From assembly GCF_900103825.1 (NCBI RefSeq), contig NZ_FNIF01000011.1:62001-126000 (forward strand): a stretch of 64,000 bases of DNA. Direction: 5' to 3'. This document shows positions 24,421-32,788 of the stretch, one piece after another. The translations under genes were made by a program, and so were the position numbers. This stretch comes from Paenibacillus sp. yr247. Its GTDB lineage: Bacteria > Bacillota > Bacilli > Paenibacillales > NBRC-103111. Every line of letters begins with the position of its first letter. Position 1 is the first letter of the stretch. The notes beneath the pieces are model-generated. The model worked only from the letters and a program-made list of their open reading frames with translations, ran no database searches and was not told where the DNA came from.

Positions 24421-25326
24421 ATGCTCTTTACATCCATTAAGCCAATGATCGTCAGTATCGGTAAAGAAGCTTTTAATGACGAGAACTACATATTTGAGCC
24501 AAAGTGGGACGGTTGGCGAATCCTTTTGCACAAGCAGGGGACTCGTTTTGAGGCTTATACACGTAATGGTCAAATGGTTACAAGCAAGTTTCCAGAGTTA
24601 AAAGAAGCAGCTGCTGCAATCAGGACTCATTCGGCTATTTTAGATTGTGAGGGAATTGTATTACGAGCTGGTAGACCCGTATTTGATGATTTTTCTTATC
24701 GTGGTCGAATAAGTCATTCTGCCAGAATTAGCAGTGCGGTACACACACATCCGGCAACCTTCGTTCTATTTGATGTCCTGTATACAGATAAAGATCATTT
24801 GAAAGAACCATTGATGGATCGAAAAAAGCGGCTAGGCGAAATCGTCGATTCTACGTCAATTATTATGCCGACGATGTTCGTTGAAGGGCAAGGTAAAGCG
24901 ATGTTTGATTTAACGAAGGAACGAGACATGGAGGGCATCGTTGCTAAGCGAAAGGATTCGAAATATTTTCTGAATACCACAAGTAAGGATTGGCTTAAGA
25001 TAAAGCATTTCAAATCTATTGATGTTGTCATCTTGGGGTACAGAACGAATCCTTTCGGGCTTGTTATCGGTTTGAATTTCAGAACGGTGAAGAATAAGCC
25101 CGTTGGTGTGGTTGAGTTTGGTTTTATGCCAGCAGACAAGGAATTATTTTTAGTGTTTGGTAAGCAATTGAGTACGGCAACAGATGAGAAAACGCAGTGG
25201 ATCGAGCCGCGGTTGTGCTGCCGGATTGAATATCTGGAAAGAACGGATACGCACCAATTAAGGACAACGGTCTTCCGTGGATTTTTGCTGGATAAAAAGC
25301 CTGAGGAATGTATTTGGGAATCTTGA
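24421..25326 (+). CDS. ATP-dependent DNA ligase (LigD ligase-domain type)
   Basis: This 301-residue stand-alone ligase has the nucleotidyl-transferase Lys28 in KWDGWR (motif I), CEGIV (motif III), FDVLY (motif IIIa), MEGIVAKRKDSKY (motif IV), WLKIKH (motif V) and an OB-fold C-terminus with a late VEFGFM/RTTVFRGF pattern. It resembles the ligase module of bacterial LigD used in non-homologous end joining. However, it has no polymerase or phosphoesterase domain, and no ku gene lies next to it. It could serve in spore DNA repair together with Ku encoded elsewhere. The RBS GGGGGGAT is good. A decayed MarR fragment follows. Confidence 0.92.
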   Translation: MLFTSIKPMIVSIGKEAFNDENYIFEPKWDGWRILLHKQGTRFEAYTRNGQMVTSKFPELKEAAAAIRTHSAILDCEGIVLRAGRPVFDDFSYRGRISHSARISSAVHTHPATFVLFDVLYTDKDHLKEPLMDRKKRLGEIVDSTSIIMPTMFVEGQGKAMFDLTKERDMEGIVAKRKDSKYFLNTTSKDWLKIKHFKSIDVVILGYRTNPFGLVIGLNFRTVKNKPVGVVEFGFMPADKELFLVFGKQLSTATDEKTQWIEPRLCCRIEYLERTDTHQLRTTVFRGFLLDKKPEECIWES

Positions 25327-25339
25327 AGTGGTAACATAG

Positions 25340-25507
25340 ATACGAGAACAAACGGAACCGTTAGGGCAGCTTCTAGAAGTAAAACAAGCAAGACAAGCAT
25401 TTTATTCCAGGCTATTGGCTGATTGGTCGGAAGAAGAATCCCGGAGCTTTGGCGACCAACGAGAAACATCCAGTTCTTTCGCAGGTTCAACAAAGTCATT
25501 AACATGA
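25340..25507 (+). pseudogene. Remnant of a MarR-family regulator C-terminus
   Basis: Right after the ligase gene, a frame without a start codon reads EPLGQLLEVKQARQAFY, then SRLLADWSEEESRSFGDQ. This is the typical last helix pair of MarR regulators, where L-x-x-W-S-E-E-E leads into the closing helix. After FGDQ the expected ending continues in another frame (IQFFRRFNKVIN), so at least one frameshift is present. The upstream DNA-binding half is absent, and a stop lies at 25337. A terminator follows. The identification rests on motif pattern alone. Confidence 0.4.
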
Positions 25508-25510
25508 TGA

Positions 25511-25541
25511 AATGCCCGCTGGGAGCAGCGGGCATTATTTA
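25511..25541 (+). terminator. Terminator after the MarR remnant
   Basis: A perfect 11-bp stem, AATGCCCGCTG with CAGCGGGCATT (25511-25536), and a GGAG loop, followed by an AT-rich tract. Confidence 0.85.
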
Positions 25542-25600
25542 ATAAAATGAGGTATGATAAAATAAGCTTAAAAATTACCAAATTACGAAGGAGAGATTGT

Positions 25601-26290
25601 ATGAACATTATTTTTCATGGACAAAGCTGTGTTGAGATTCGGTTAGAGGGCCACACGCTCATCATAGATCCTTTCTTAAACCATAACCCTCAGGCCGTAG
25701 TGAAACCGGAAAACATTAAGGCAGATTACATACTCGTCACGCATGGTCATGGCGATCATGTAGGTGACTCACTCGAGATTGCAAAGCAAAATCAAGCCAC
25801 CATTATTGCTCCCAATGATTTGGGGAGGTACTTGTCTTTTCAAGGAGCACAAACCCACGGAATGGGGATTGGCGGAGAATATCAGTTTCCTTTTGGTAAG
25901 GTGAAAATGACAATGGCCTTACATGATTCTTCTTATAACCCGCCCGGTTCCAAAGAAAATATATACACGGGTATGGCTGCTGGTTTCCTCATTACAGTGG
26001 AGGGGAAAACGATATACCACGCAGGGGATACAGGCTTATTTGGAGATATGCAATTACTGGGCAAATTAAATGCCATTGATCTTGCCTTCCTGCCGATTGG
26101 AGACAACTACACGATGGGCCCCCGCGATGCCGTTATCGCCGCCAAGTTCTTACAAGCAAAAATGGTCATACCTATGCACTACAACACCTTTCCTATCATT
26201 AAGCAAGATCCACATGCTTTTGTTGAAAGTTTGGCTTCTGAGGGAATAAAAGGTATTGTGATGGAACCTGGTCAAAATCTAGCATTCTAA
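25601..26290 (+). CDS. UPF0173 family metal-dependent hydrolase
   Basis: This 229-residue metallo-beta-lactamase-fold protein belongs to the UPF0173/YtkL family. The metal ligands are visible as THGHGDHVGD (H-x-H-x-D-H), the Asp of YHAGDTG, and later His residues including PMHY. The family start, IIFHGQSCVEI, is intact. The ATG at 25601 has AAGGAGAG upstream; a longer in-frame start at 25547 precedes this RBS. The substrate of this family is not established. It is followed about 90 bases later by a metallophosphoesterase in the same direction. Confidence 0.93.
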   Translation: MNIIFHGQSCVEIRLEGHTLIIDPFLNHNPQAVVKPENIKADYILVTHGHGDHVGDSLEIAKQNQATIIAPNDLGRYLSFQGAQTHGMGIGGEYQFPFGKVKMTMALHDSSYNPPGSKENIYTGMAAGFLITVEGKTIYHAGDTGLFGDMQLLGKLNAIDLAFLPIGDNYTMGPRDAVIAAKFLQAKMVIPMHYNTFPIIKQDPHAFVESLASEGIKGIVMEPGQNLAF

Positions 26291-26382
26291 GAAAGATGTA
26301 ACAGCCATTAGAGGGAATCATTGAAAATGTCATAGTGATTGACTATCCAATCATGAAATAAGGAATAAAGAAGGGGACCCGA

Positions 26383-27105
26383 GTGAAAATAGCCTTTATT
26401 TCGGATATACATGGTAATTCTATTGCACTTGAAGCCGTTCTAGAGGACATAAGGAAGAAGCAGATTGACCGAATTTATGTTCTGGGAGATCTTTGCTACC
26501 GCGGGCCGGATCCCAAACGATCTCTTGCATTGATACGTTCCTTACATACCAAGGTCATTAAAGGGAATGCGGATGAATGGGTTGTTCGCGGCGTAAACCA
26601 TGGAGAAGTCCCGGACCAGGTCATTGAAAAGATGAAAATAGAACGGGAGTGGACGGTAGCCCAATTGGACCAAGCGGATATCGATTATTTGGAGGGGTTG
26701 CCGTCGGAATTGATGCTTGATATCGAGGGCACCTCCATCCACGCGTTCCATGCGACACCAGATAGCTTGTTCGAAGTTGTTTTGCCGGGCGCAGGTGACG
26801 AGGTACTGAAATCAAAGCTCATGTTTGCGTCGGATGCGGATATATTCATTTATGCTCATATTCACAAGCCCTTCATTCGTTATATGGATGGCAAAATACT
26901 GATGAATATCGGAAGCGTAGGTCTGCCTTTTGACGGGATGCCTAAAGCAGCTTATGCCATTGTGGAAATTGATCATGGACAAATTCATACATCGATCGAG
27001 CGTGTTCCCTATCGGATTGAAGACGTGGTACAGCAGTATGAAGAAGTGCAGTATCCGAATGCTGAAATGATGACAAGAATTGTTCGAAATGGTCTTCTGA
27101 AATAG
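26383..27105 (+). CDS. Metallophosphoesterase (calcineurin-like)
   Basis: This 240-residue enzyme belongs to the YfcE/MJ0936-like branch. The dinuclear metal ligands are ISDIHGN (D-x-H), GDLCYRGPDP (GD), KGNADEW (GN, here followed by Ala-Asp-Glu instead of the usual His), FHATPDS and YAHIHKP. The GNxD variant in place of GNHD is common in this subfamily. Such enzymes cleave phosphodiesters or phosphomonoesters, in some cases diadenosine tetraphosphate. The start is a GTG with AAGGGGA upstream. A terminator follows at 27157-27195. Confidence 0.9.
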   Translation: MKIAFISDIHGNSIALEAVLEDIRKKQIDRIYVLGDLCYRGPDPKRSLALIRSLHTKVIKGNADEWVVRGVNHGEVPDQVIEKMKIEREWTVAQLDQADIDYLEGLPSELMLDIEGTSIHAFHATPDSLFEVVLPGAGDEVLKSKLMFASDADIFIYAHIHKPFIRYMDGKILMNIGSVGLPFDGMPKAAYAIVEIDHGQIHTSIERVPYRIEDVVQQYEEVQYPNAEMMTRIVRNGLLK

Positions 27106-27156
27106 GCTAGACGCAATGGGAAAAAGGAGAACGTTGAAACAAGGCAGGAATCAAAA

Positions 27157-27195
27157 ATAAAAGGGAACTAGCCATTAAGGCCAGTTCCCTTTTCG
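27157..27195. terminator. Bidirectional terminator
   Basis: AAAAGGGAACT pairs with AGTTCCCTTTT, with an inner GCC/GGC pairing, between the phosphoesterase gene (+) and the XRE regulator gene (-). Confidence 0.9.
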
Positions 27196-27218
27196 TACTT
27201 TATTTACGCATATTCTGC

Positions 27219-27608
27219 TCATTGTTCGTCAGTTTTAGTTGACTGCCGCTCTTTCCAGAATAAGACGGTCAGCATCCGCTCGACCCACTCTTTATCTTCA
27301 GCGGTTAATACAAAACCATCGAACATGAGCTCATTCTCACGGAGGAAACGGCGCAAGTTGACGGGATTACTTTGGAATTTCTGTACGGATTGGGACGGTT
27401 CCAGATATCCAGCGATATCCATAAGCTCGGAATAGGAGGTGTTAAGCCCTTCTGATAGCTTCATTAATACTTCCGGCGAAGGGATGCCGCGATTACCGTT
27501 CTCCAGTTGGGAGATGTAAGCTGCCGAGACACCTGAACGATCGGCAAGCTCACGAATAGTGAAGCCTTTCAATTTGCGCATATCTTTTAATTTGTCGTAA
27601 AAATACAT
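27219..27608 (-). CDS. XRE family helix-turn-helix regulator
   Basis: A 129-residue DNA-binding protein. The N-terminal XRE domain reads FTIRELADRSGVSAAYISQ with the following LENGNRG turn, in the manner of Bacillus SinR or YdcN. The C-terminal 60 residues form a helical region (LRRFLRENELMF, then EWVERMLTVLFW) that may serve dimerisation. Its promoter carries GTTAAC elements on both sides of the -10, suggesting self-control. It sits next to fabF but on its own terminator and promoter. The targets are unknown. Confidence 0.9.
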   Translation of the reverse strand: MYFYDKLKDMRKLKGFTIRELADRSGVSAAYISQLENGNRGIPSPEVLMKLSEGLNTSYSELMDIAGYLEPSQSVQKFQSNPVNLRRFLRENELMFDGFVLTAEDKEWVERMLTVLFWKERQSTKTDEQ

Positions 27609-27642
27609 GTACTCTCACCCTCACGCACGTAAGTAAACATTA

Positions 27643-27683
27643 GTTAACAATTTGATAGTAACAGTTAACTTTAGTAATTACAA
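27643..27683 (-). promoter_or_regulatory. Promoter and likely operator of the XRE gene
   Basis: On the reverse strand there are TTGTAA (27678-27683), 17 bases and TACTAT (27655-27660). AGTTAAC occurs at 27642-27648 and 27663-27669, two helical turns (21 bp) apart. One copy is in the spacer and one follows the -10, a layout typical of an autorepressor. Confidence 0.6.
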
Positions 27684-27721
27684 TTGGGGTAAGAAGAAAG
27701 AGGGAAAGCTGGCGAGCCTGT

Positions 27722-28957
27722 TTAGTCGTATTTTTTGAAAATAAGTACAGCGTTATGTCCGCCGAAGCCGAATGAATTAGATAGACCGACGTGTAACTCT
27801 GCACGCCTTGCCACTAGAGGTACATAATCCAGATCGCACTGCGGGTCTGGATGCTCGAGATTAATCGTCGGAGGAATAAGGCCTTCTTGAAGCGTCTTGA
27901 TGAGCGCGACGGCTTCAACCCCGCCAGCTGCGCCAAGCATATGGCCAAGCATCGATTTGTTCGCGCTGATCGGCACGTCATAAGCTCTGCTGCCAAGCAG
28001 CCGCTTGATCGCCAGCGTCTCTGATAAGTCGCCGCCAATCGTGCTTGTCGCGTGCGCGTTGATCGTATCGATCTCCTCGACCGCAAGTCCGGCGTCAGCG
28101 ATCGCTTCGCGCATGGCTCGGTACGCCCCCGAGCCTTGAGGATCGGGCGCCACGATGTGGTAGGCATCCGAGGTTGATCCATAGCCGACGATCTCGGCAT
28201 GGATGTGGGCTCCCCGCCGCTGGGCATGCTCGAGCGACTCCAGCACAAGCACGCCGGCGCCTTCGGCAGCAACGAAACCGTCGCGCTGCGCGTCGAACGG
28301 GCGGCTCGCCTGTTCCGGCGCGTCAGAACGCGTCGACAGCGCCGTCGCATTACCGAAGCCCGCCAGCGCGAGGTCGGTGATCGTCGCTTCCGCGCCTCCG
28401 GCAATGACAGCATCCGCGCCTCCGCGCTGGATTAGCTTAAAGGCTTCGCCGATGGCGTTATTACCCGTGGCGCAAGCAGTCACAGGCGCCAAAACAGGCC
28501 CCTTAGCGCCGAACAGGATGCTAACCTGCGCGGCTGCCATATTAGCGATCATCATCGGAACGACGGTCGGACTCACGCGGCTTGGGCCGCGATCAAGCAG
28601 CGTGCGATAATTCTCCAGCATCGTATGAATGCCGCCAATACCGGATCCAATGTAGACGCCTATACGCTCCGCGTTACGTTCATCAAGGATAAGCCCAGCA
28701 TCCTCGACGGCTTGCTTAGCGGCAGCAACGGCAAACTGACAGTAGCGATCCATACGGCGAGCATCACGTCGACCGATCACCGCTTCAGGGTCAAAGTCGC
28801 GAACTATTCCAGCAAAATCTGTTTCATAAGCAGACACATCCATCGTATCAATTTTCGATATGCCTGATTTCCCCTCAGTTAGATGGTTCCAGAACGTCTC
28901 TACTTTATTACCTATCGGTGTAACAACACCCATTCCTGTTATGACAACACGTTTCAT
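27722..28957 (-). CDS. fabF: 3-oxoacyl-[acyl-carrier-protein] synthase II FabF
   Basis: FabF condenses acyl-ACP with malonyl-ACP in fatty acid elongation. The full-length 411-residue protein has the catalytic Cys162 in PVTACATGNN and two His residues, in INAHATSTIGGD and NKSMLGHMLGAAGG. The C-terminal SNSFGFGGHNAVL is typical too. An AGGAGG-like RBS lies before the ATG. It stands alone here, without fabH or acpP next to it, so it may be a second fabF or a separate condensing enzyme. The middle of the gene (about 27900-28550) is strikingly G+C-rich: 44 of 60 at 28201-28260. The two ends are ordinary, so this is a mosaic. Long antisense frames in that part are composition artefacts. Confidence 0.93.
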   Translation of the reverse strand: MKRVVITGMGVVTPIGNKVETFWNHLTEGKSGISKIDTMDVSAYETDFAGIVRDFDPEAVIGRRDARRMDRYCQFAVAAAKQAVEDAGLILDERNAERIGVYIGSGIGGIHTMLENYRTLLDRGPSRVSPTVVPMMIANMAAAQVSILFGAKGPVLAPVTACATGNNAIGEAFKLIQRGGADAVIAGGAEATITDLALAGFGNATALSTRSDAPEQASRPFDAQRDGFVAAEGAGVLVLESLEHAQRRGAHIHAEIVGYGSTSDAYHIVAPDPQGSGAYRAMREAIADAGLAVEEIDTINAHATSTIGGDLSETLAIKRLLGSRAYDVPISANKSMLGHMLGAAGGVEAVALIKTLQEGLIPPTINLEHPDPQCDLDYVPLVARRAELHVGLSNSFGFGGHNAVLIFKKYD

Positions 28958-29050
28958 ATAATCAAACCTCCTTAGAGTGTTACTTCAGTAAATCTGACAT
29001 CGTAAGTATTTTCACTCACTTTCACTTAGATTGTCACAGTTTTTATCCTA

Positions 29051-29079
29051 TTACAAGTAACCATTTATACGGGTATAAT
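29051..29079 (+). promoter_or_regulatory. Sigma A promoter of the MmyB-like regulator gene
   Basis: TTACAA (29051-29056), 17 bases and a perfect TATAAT (29074-29079), 36 bases before the ATG. Confidence 0.65.
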
Positions 29080-29114
29080 GACTAATAGGATAAACATGTT
29101 GGGAGGCATTTGAG

Positions 29115-29972
29115 ATGAATACGAGGGAAAGGTTGCAAGCTCTATCTGAATTTCTGACTGCGCATCGCGCCAAGATACAACCCAGTAAAGCAGGACTGCT
29201 GGTTGGCAGTAGAAGACGGACACCTGGTTTGCGCAGAGAAGAAGTCGCGACAATTGCAGGTGTTAGTACGACCTGGTATACGTGGTTAGAACAAGGTAGA
29301 GATATCAAGATGTCTGCCCAGGTTTTGGATAGGGTTGCTCTAGCTTTACAGCTCAATGAAGATGAACGTCAATATCTATTCATGCTAGCTCTTGAGCAGC
29401 CTGCGCCAACAGCTGTTGTGGACAGTGCGCCGACAGTAAGTCCCGCTCTAAATCGCATTTTAACAGAGCTGCACGATTGTCCAACGATTATCTCTGATCG
29501 CAGATGCAATATCGTCGGATGGAATCAAGCCGCAGCGGCTGTTTTTCTTGATTTTGAACAAGTCCCGTTAGAGGAACGGAATTTAATATGGCTGCTTTTT
29601 ACACGCAAAGAGCTGAAAGCACTGGCCGTGAACTGGAGTGACTTTGTACGGGGTTTTCTGGCGATATTTCGTTCCTATTACGGTCAATATGTAGGAGACA
29701 ACTGGTACAGTGAATTCATTCAGCAAATCAGTGAGCGGAATGCGGATTTTCGAGAATTTTGGAATCATAGCGATGTTAGCTCTGCGCCGGAGGTTTTTAT
29801 CGAATTCCGCCACGCGAAAGTCGGTAAAATGCTGTTCGATTTGACCACACTTCAGGTCCAAGGGTCAACCGACCTTCGCTGCAGCGTGTACACTCCGTCC
29901 GTTGGCTCCGATACAGATACGAAAGTTAGACAACTGATGCGCAAAATGGATGATCAAGAACAACATTCCTAG
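29115..29972 (+). CDS. Helix-turn-helix regulator with MmyB-like ligand domain
   Basis: A 285-residue regulator of the XRE/MmyB group. The N-terminus has the group's diagnostic RRRTPGLRREEVATIAGVS segment leading into TTWYTWLEQGR. The C-terminal domain (about residues 110-270) is the MmyB-like PAS-type ligand domain: ILTELHDCPTIISDRRCNIVGWN is its opening, with the VFIEFRHAKVGKM strand later. These proteins often control neighbouring oxidoreductases in Gram-positive bacteria; here it is followed only by small genes. A good promoter and a GGGAGGCATTTGAG RBS precede it. Confidence 0.92.
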   Translation: MNTRERLQALSEFLTAHRAKIQPSKAGLLVGSRRRTPGLRREEVATIAGVSTTWYTWLEQGRDIKMSAQVLDRVALALQLNEDERQYLFMLALEQPAPTAVVDSAPTVSPALNRILTELHDCPTIISDRRCNIVGWNQAAAAVFLDFEQVPLEERNLIWLLFTRKELKALAVNWSDFVRGFLAIFRSYYGQYVGDNWYSEFIQQISERNADFREFWNHSDVSSAPEVFIEFRHAKVGKMLFDLTTLQVQGSTDLRCSVYTPSVGSDTDTKVRQLMRKMDDQEQHS

Positions 29973-30008
29973 TTTGATATAAAAATATACTAATGTAAAC
30001 AATAGTTG

Positions 30009-30036
30009 TTGCTTTAGTAAATAATAATGATATAAT
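30009..30036 (+). promoter_or_regulatory. Promoter of the 30058 small gene
   Basis: TTGCTT (30009-30014), 16 bases and a perfect TATAAT (30031-30036), in a very AT-rich leader. Confidence 0.6.
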
Positions 30037-30057
30037 AATATTTATTAGGGGAACAAA

Positions 30058-30321
30058 ATGAGAACGGGGGTTGAGCGGTATTGCCGATGCAACGGAATGG
30101 AAACAAGTTCTAGAACAAGGAGGAATGTTACTGTCATGACCGAAACGAACAACAATTTGAATATTTCAAGCTATGAGCCGGACACATTGGTCATCGAACT
30201 CTTCAAACAGGCGGTTGATGGTAACGACCCAGAGATGCAAGATGCAATATATGAAGTGATGAACTCCTCCGATTGGACTAATGCCAAGCAGAATAGAGGT
30301 ATAAAAACCGAAATCCGTTGA
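30058..30321 (+). CDS. Small protein of unknown function
   Basis: 87 residues from the ATG at 30058, which has AGGGGA close upstream. A second in-frame ATG at 30136 has the stronger AAGGAGG but 12 bases away; it would give a 61-residue acidic protein beginning MTETNNNLNI. The first 26 residues (Arg/Cys-rich) look unlike the rest, so the shorter form may be the true product. The core ELFKQAVDGNDPEMQDAIYE is helical. It is followed by a small XRE regulator with a clear RBS, and the pair resembles a small regulatory operon. No family is recognised. Confidence 0.55.
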   Translation: MRTGVERYCRCNGMETSSRTRRNVTVMTETNNNLNISSYEPDTLVIELFKQAVDGNDPEMQDAIYEVMNSSDWTNAKQNRGIKTEIR

Positions 30322-30388
30322 GCATCAGCCTCGGAGTCGCTCCCAAAAAATTTTATTTCACCTTGCGACGGCGGGGAGGATGGTGGCT

Positions 30389-30601
30389 ATGAGAATTATG
30401 GCCAAGACCGAAGTGTTTATCAAAGCGCGAATTATTAAGGGTTACTCCCAAAGAGAGTTAGCGAAGCATTCGGGCTTAAGCCATGCTTATATCAGCTTAC
30501 TGGAACGATCAATAAAATCGGTAGGACCTGCGACAGCGAAGAAGTTGAGTGATTTACTCGGTAAGGATTTGGAGGATTTATTTCGGATTGAGTTTATGTG
30601 A
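30389..30601 (+). CDS. Small XRE family DNA-binding protein
   Basis: A 70-residue single-domain helix-turn-helix protein: KARIIKGYSQRELAKHSGLS is helices 1-2 and HAYISLLERSIKSVGPATAK the recognition helix region, ending KKLSDLLGKDLEDLF. I prefer the ATG at 30389, which lies 8 bases after GGGGAGG; an in-frame ATG at 30380 overlaps that site. Proteins of this size act as phage-like or toxin-antitoxin type regulators. A terminator follows at 30620-30668. It forms a probable unit with the 30058 gene. Confidence 0.85.
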   Translation: MRIMAKTEVFIKARIIKGYSQRELAKHSGLSHAYISLLERSIKSVGPATAKKLSDLLGKDLEDLFRIEFM

Positions 30602-30619
30602 AATAATGTAAATAAAGAG

Positions 30620-30668
30620 AACAAAGCTTTATCCAATAAATTGCCTGTGGATCAAGCTTTGTTTCATT
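30620..30668. terminator. Bidirectional terminator
   Basis: AACAAAGCTT pairs with AAGCTTTGTT, with a second inner pairing of ATCCA with TGGAT. T-rich on both sides, it lies between the XRE gene (+) and the chemoreceptor pseudogene (-). Confidence 0.8.
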
Positions 30669-30674
30669 TTCTTA

Positions 30675-31522
30675 TTATGCAGTAAAACGGCCAATCTGCA
30701 AGCGCAACGACTGAGACATTTGATTCAGCACATACGCTTGGTTCGTCAGTTGTTCAATGGATTGCAGCTGATCTTGCGAAAAGTCGGAAATCGTTTCAAA
30801 CCGCTCAAATGAATGTTTCGTAATCGATGAAATTTCCGTAAACGTTGCAGCCGCTTCCTCTGAGCTTGCTGCAATTTGCTGTGAAGCTGCTGAAATGCCT
30901 TGAAATTTGACCGGAGATCTCAGATACCGAATGAAGGATGTTCTGGAAAGAGGTATTTGTATCCTCCACAAAGACCTGTCCCAGATGTAAATCTTCCTGA
31001 ACCTGTAACATCGAATGTACCGTTTGCTCTTTAACCTCTTATACTTGTCGAATGAGCTCGGAGATGACATCCACCGATGAGGATGACTGTGCCGCGAGCT
31101 TCCTTGTCTCGTTTGCTACTACGGTAAAGCCCCGCCCATGTTCACCAACTCTTGCTGCCTCAATGGATGCATTGAGCGCCAGCAGATTGATCTGCGCCGA
31201 AATACCCTTAATGACCTCGATAATTTGACCAATTTGCTGCGAGTACTCGTGAAGCCTTTTCACTGTCCCTGCTGTGTGATTAAACGAGGCTTGCAGCGAT
31301 TCCATCTGATTCATGACCTTATCCATCGCCTGATAACCTCCTTGCGCATTCTGCGTAGATACGAAAGAAGCATTTGTTGCAATTGCGGATGATTCTGCAA
31401 TCCGCTGAATACCTCGGTCATTTCCATTATTCCTTTGGAGCCATCTTCTGTACGAGTAACCTGATGCTCAGCCCCTTTGACCGTCTCTGGCCGGATACGA
31501 GCTTGATCTTTCCATGATTGGG
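30675..31522 (-). pseudogene. Decayed methyl-accepting chemotaxis protein gene
   Basis: The reverse strand carries the signalling domain of a chemoreceptor, broken into several frames. The hallmark hairpin tip is present: [21 protein letters not shown], read here over a few codons, with [12 protein letters not shown] after it. Disruptions that I can place are a frameshift near 31408-31421 (after [12 protein letters not shown] the sense continues as [10 protein letters not shown] in another frame), an in-frame TAA at 31039-31041, and a one-base insertion near 30903-30907 (SEISGQI then GISAASQQIAASSEEAA). The N-terminal membrane and sensor parts are missing. The C-terminus ends normally (LRLQIGRFTA). 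The gene cannot make a working receptor. Confidence 0.88.
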
Positions 31523-31771
31523 GTCGCTATTTATCTTTTCTTAAATGGCAGTTATCTAGTTTCAATTGATTCTTTACTCAAAAAGGGACCCAAAACAGCA
31601 CAATAAGCGTTAACTTTACTGTATAAGAGAATGAATCTTGTAAATAATAGTCTGGTGGTGTGAAGAAGGCTGCTTTTTGCGGCTTTTTTCCATATTCATT
31701 TCTTGAAACCTTTTTTCAACTGAAATTTTGTTTTACAATATCTTAATTGAAGATAACGGAGGGATTTTAAC
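31523..31771. other. Intergenic stretch with no supported gene
   Basis: About 250 bases between the pseudogene and the dioxygenase gene. AT-rich, it holds the dioxygenase leader. A 30-codon forward frame at 31514-31606 lacks an RBS and is not supported. Confidence 0.5.
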
Positions 31772-32719
31772 GTGTCACTTCAGACATCAGGCATTCACCA
31801 CATTACTGCTTTTGCTAGGAATCCACAAGAAAATGTTGACTTTTATGCAGGAATTTTGGGTCTTCGGCTAGTCAAAAAGACCATTAACTTTGACGCTCCC
31901 GACGTGTATCACCTGTATTTTGGGAATGAAGAAGGAAGCCCAGGCACAATCATTACATTCTTTCCATGGCCGAACTCGGAGAAAGGAAGAATCGGTGGGG
32001 GGCAAGTAGGCATTACCACCTATGTAGTACCTCCGGGTTCACTCGGCTTTTGGGAAGAACGGTTAAGAAACTTTGATATTGCGTGTACGAAGGTAAACCG
32101 ATTTTCTGAACATTCTCTTCAATTCTCGGACAATGAGGGCTTGGGTCTTGAACTTGTCGAACGGGAAGAAGGAGCGAACAGTAAATGGTCCTTTGACGAC
32201 ATTCCCGTGGATAAAGCGATAAAAGGCTTCGGCGGGGCAATTCTGTTCAGCATGAACCCAAAACAAACGATGGATGGACTAGAGAACATACTAGGATTGA
32301 AAAAGGTTGTGGAGGACGCAACCTATGCTCGTTTTCGCTCAAACGGAACGATCGGCAACGTGATCGACGTTCCCTTGGCTAGCGTGGATTGGGGCATCGA
32401 AGGTGCGGGAACCGTTCATCACATTGCATGGAGGGCGAAGGATTTCGAAGAACATGCGATGTGGCGAAATGAAGTCGAAGAATATGGCTACCGCGTAACC
32501 CCCATTATTGACCGTCAATATTTCAATGCGATTTACTTCAGAGAGGGCGGCGGCTTACTTTTTGAGATCGCTACGGATCCACCGGGATTTGCCCGTGATG
32601 AGAAGCCGGAATCGTTAGGAACCAAATTGATGCTGCCCGAGTGGTATGAACCCACTCGTTCACAAATCGAGGCAAACCTTTATCCTATCGAAGTAAGGGC
32701 CTTGAAAAAACACAAATAA
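31772..32719 (+). CDS. Ring-cleaving dioxygenase (glyoxalase/VOC family, MhqO-like)
   Basis: A 315-residue iron-dependent extradiol-type dioxygenase of the vicinal oxygen chelate fold, related to Bacillus MhqA/MhqO/CatE. Two tandem domains of about 150 residues are visible: the first opens with GIHHITAFARNPQ and the second carries GTVHHIAWRAKDFEEH. The later GGGLLFEIATDPPGF contains the Glu that completes the metal site. Such enzymes are induced by quinones and catechols and help to detoxify them. The start is GTG with CGGAGGG upstream. The HxlR-type regulator lies just downstream in convergent orientation. Confidence 0.92.
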   Translation: MSLQTSGIHHITAFARNPQENVDFYAGILGLRLVKKTINFDAPDVYHLYFGNEEGSPGTIITFFPWPNSEKGRIGGGQVGITTYVVPPGSLGFWEERLRNFDIACTKVNRFSEHSLQFSDNEGLGLELVEREEGANSKWSFDDIPVDKAIKGFGGAILFSMNPKQTMDGLENILGLKKVVEDATYARFRSNGTIGNVIDVPLASVDWGIEGAGTVHHIAWRAKDFEEHAMWRNEVEEYGYRVTPIIDRQYFNAIYFREGGGLLFEIATDPPGFARDEKPESLGTKLMLPEWYEPTRSQIEANLYPIEVRALKKHK

Positions 32720-32788
32720 CTAAAGCATAAAATGATTGGGAGCATAAGCGCGGCCATTTCTTCTAAAGGAATGGCCCCTTAGCCTTGT

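Noticed and set aside
28174..28610. Several long forward frames opposite fabF
   Set aside because: They lie in the G+C-rich part of fabF, are Arg/Ala/Pro-rich and have no ribosome sites; fabF itself is complete and has all catalytic residues.
31514..31606. 30-codon forward frame with a hydrophobic stretch
   Set aside because: No ribosome site or promoter; it lies opposite the decayed end of the chemoreceptor pseudogene.
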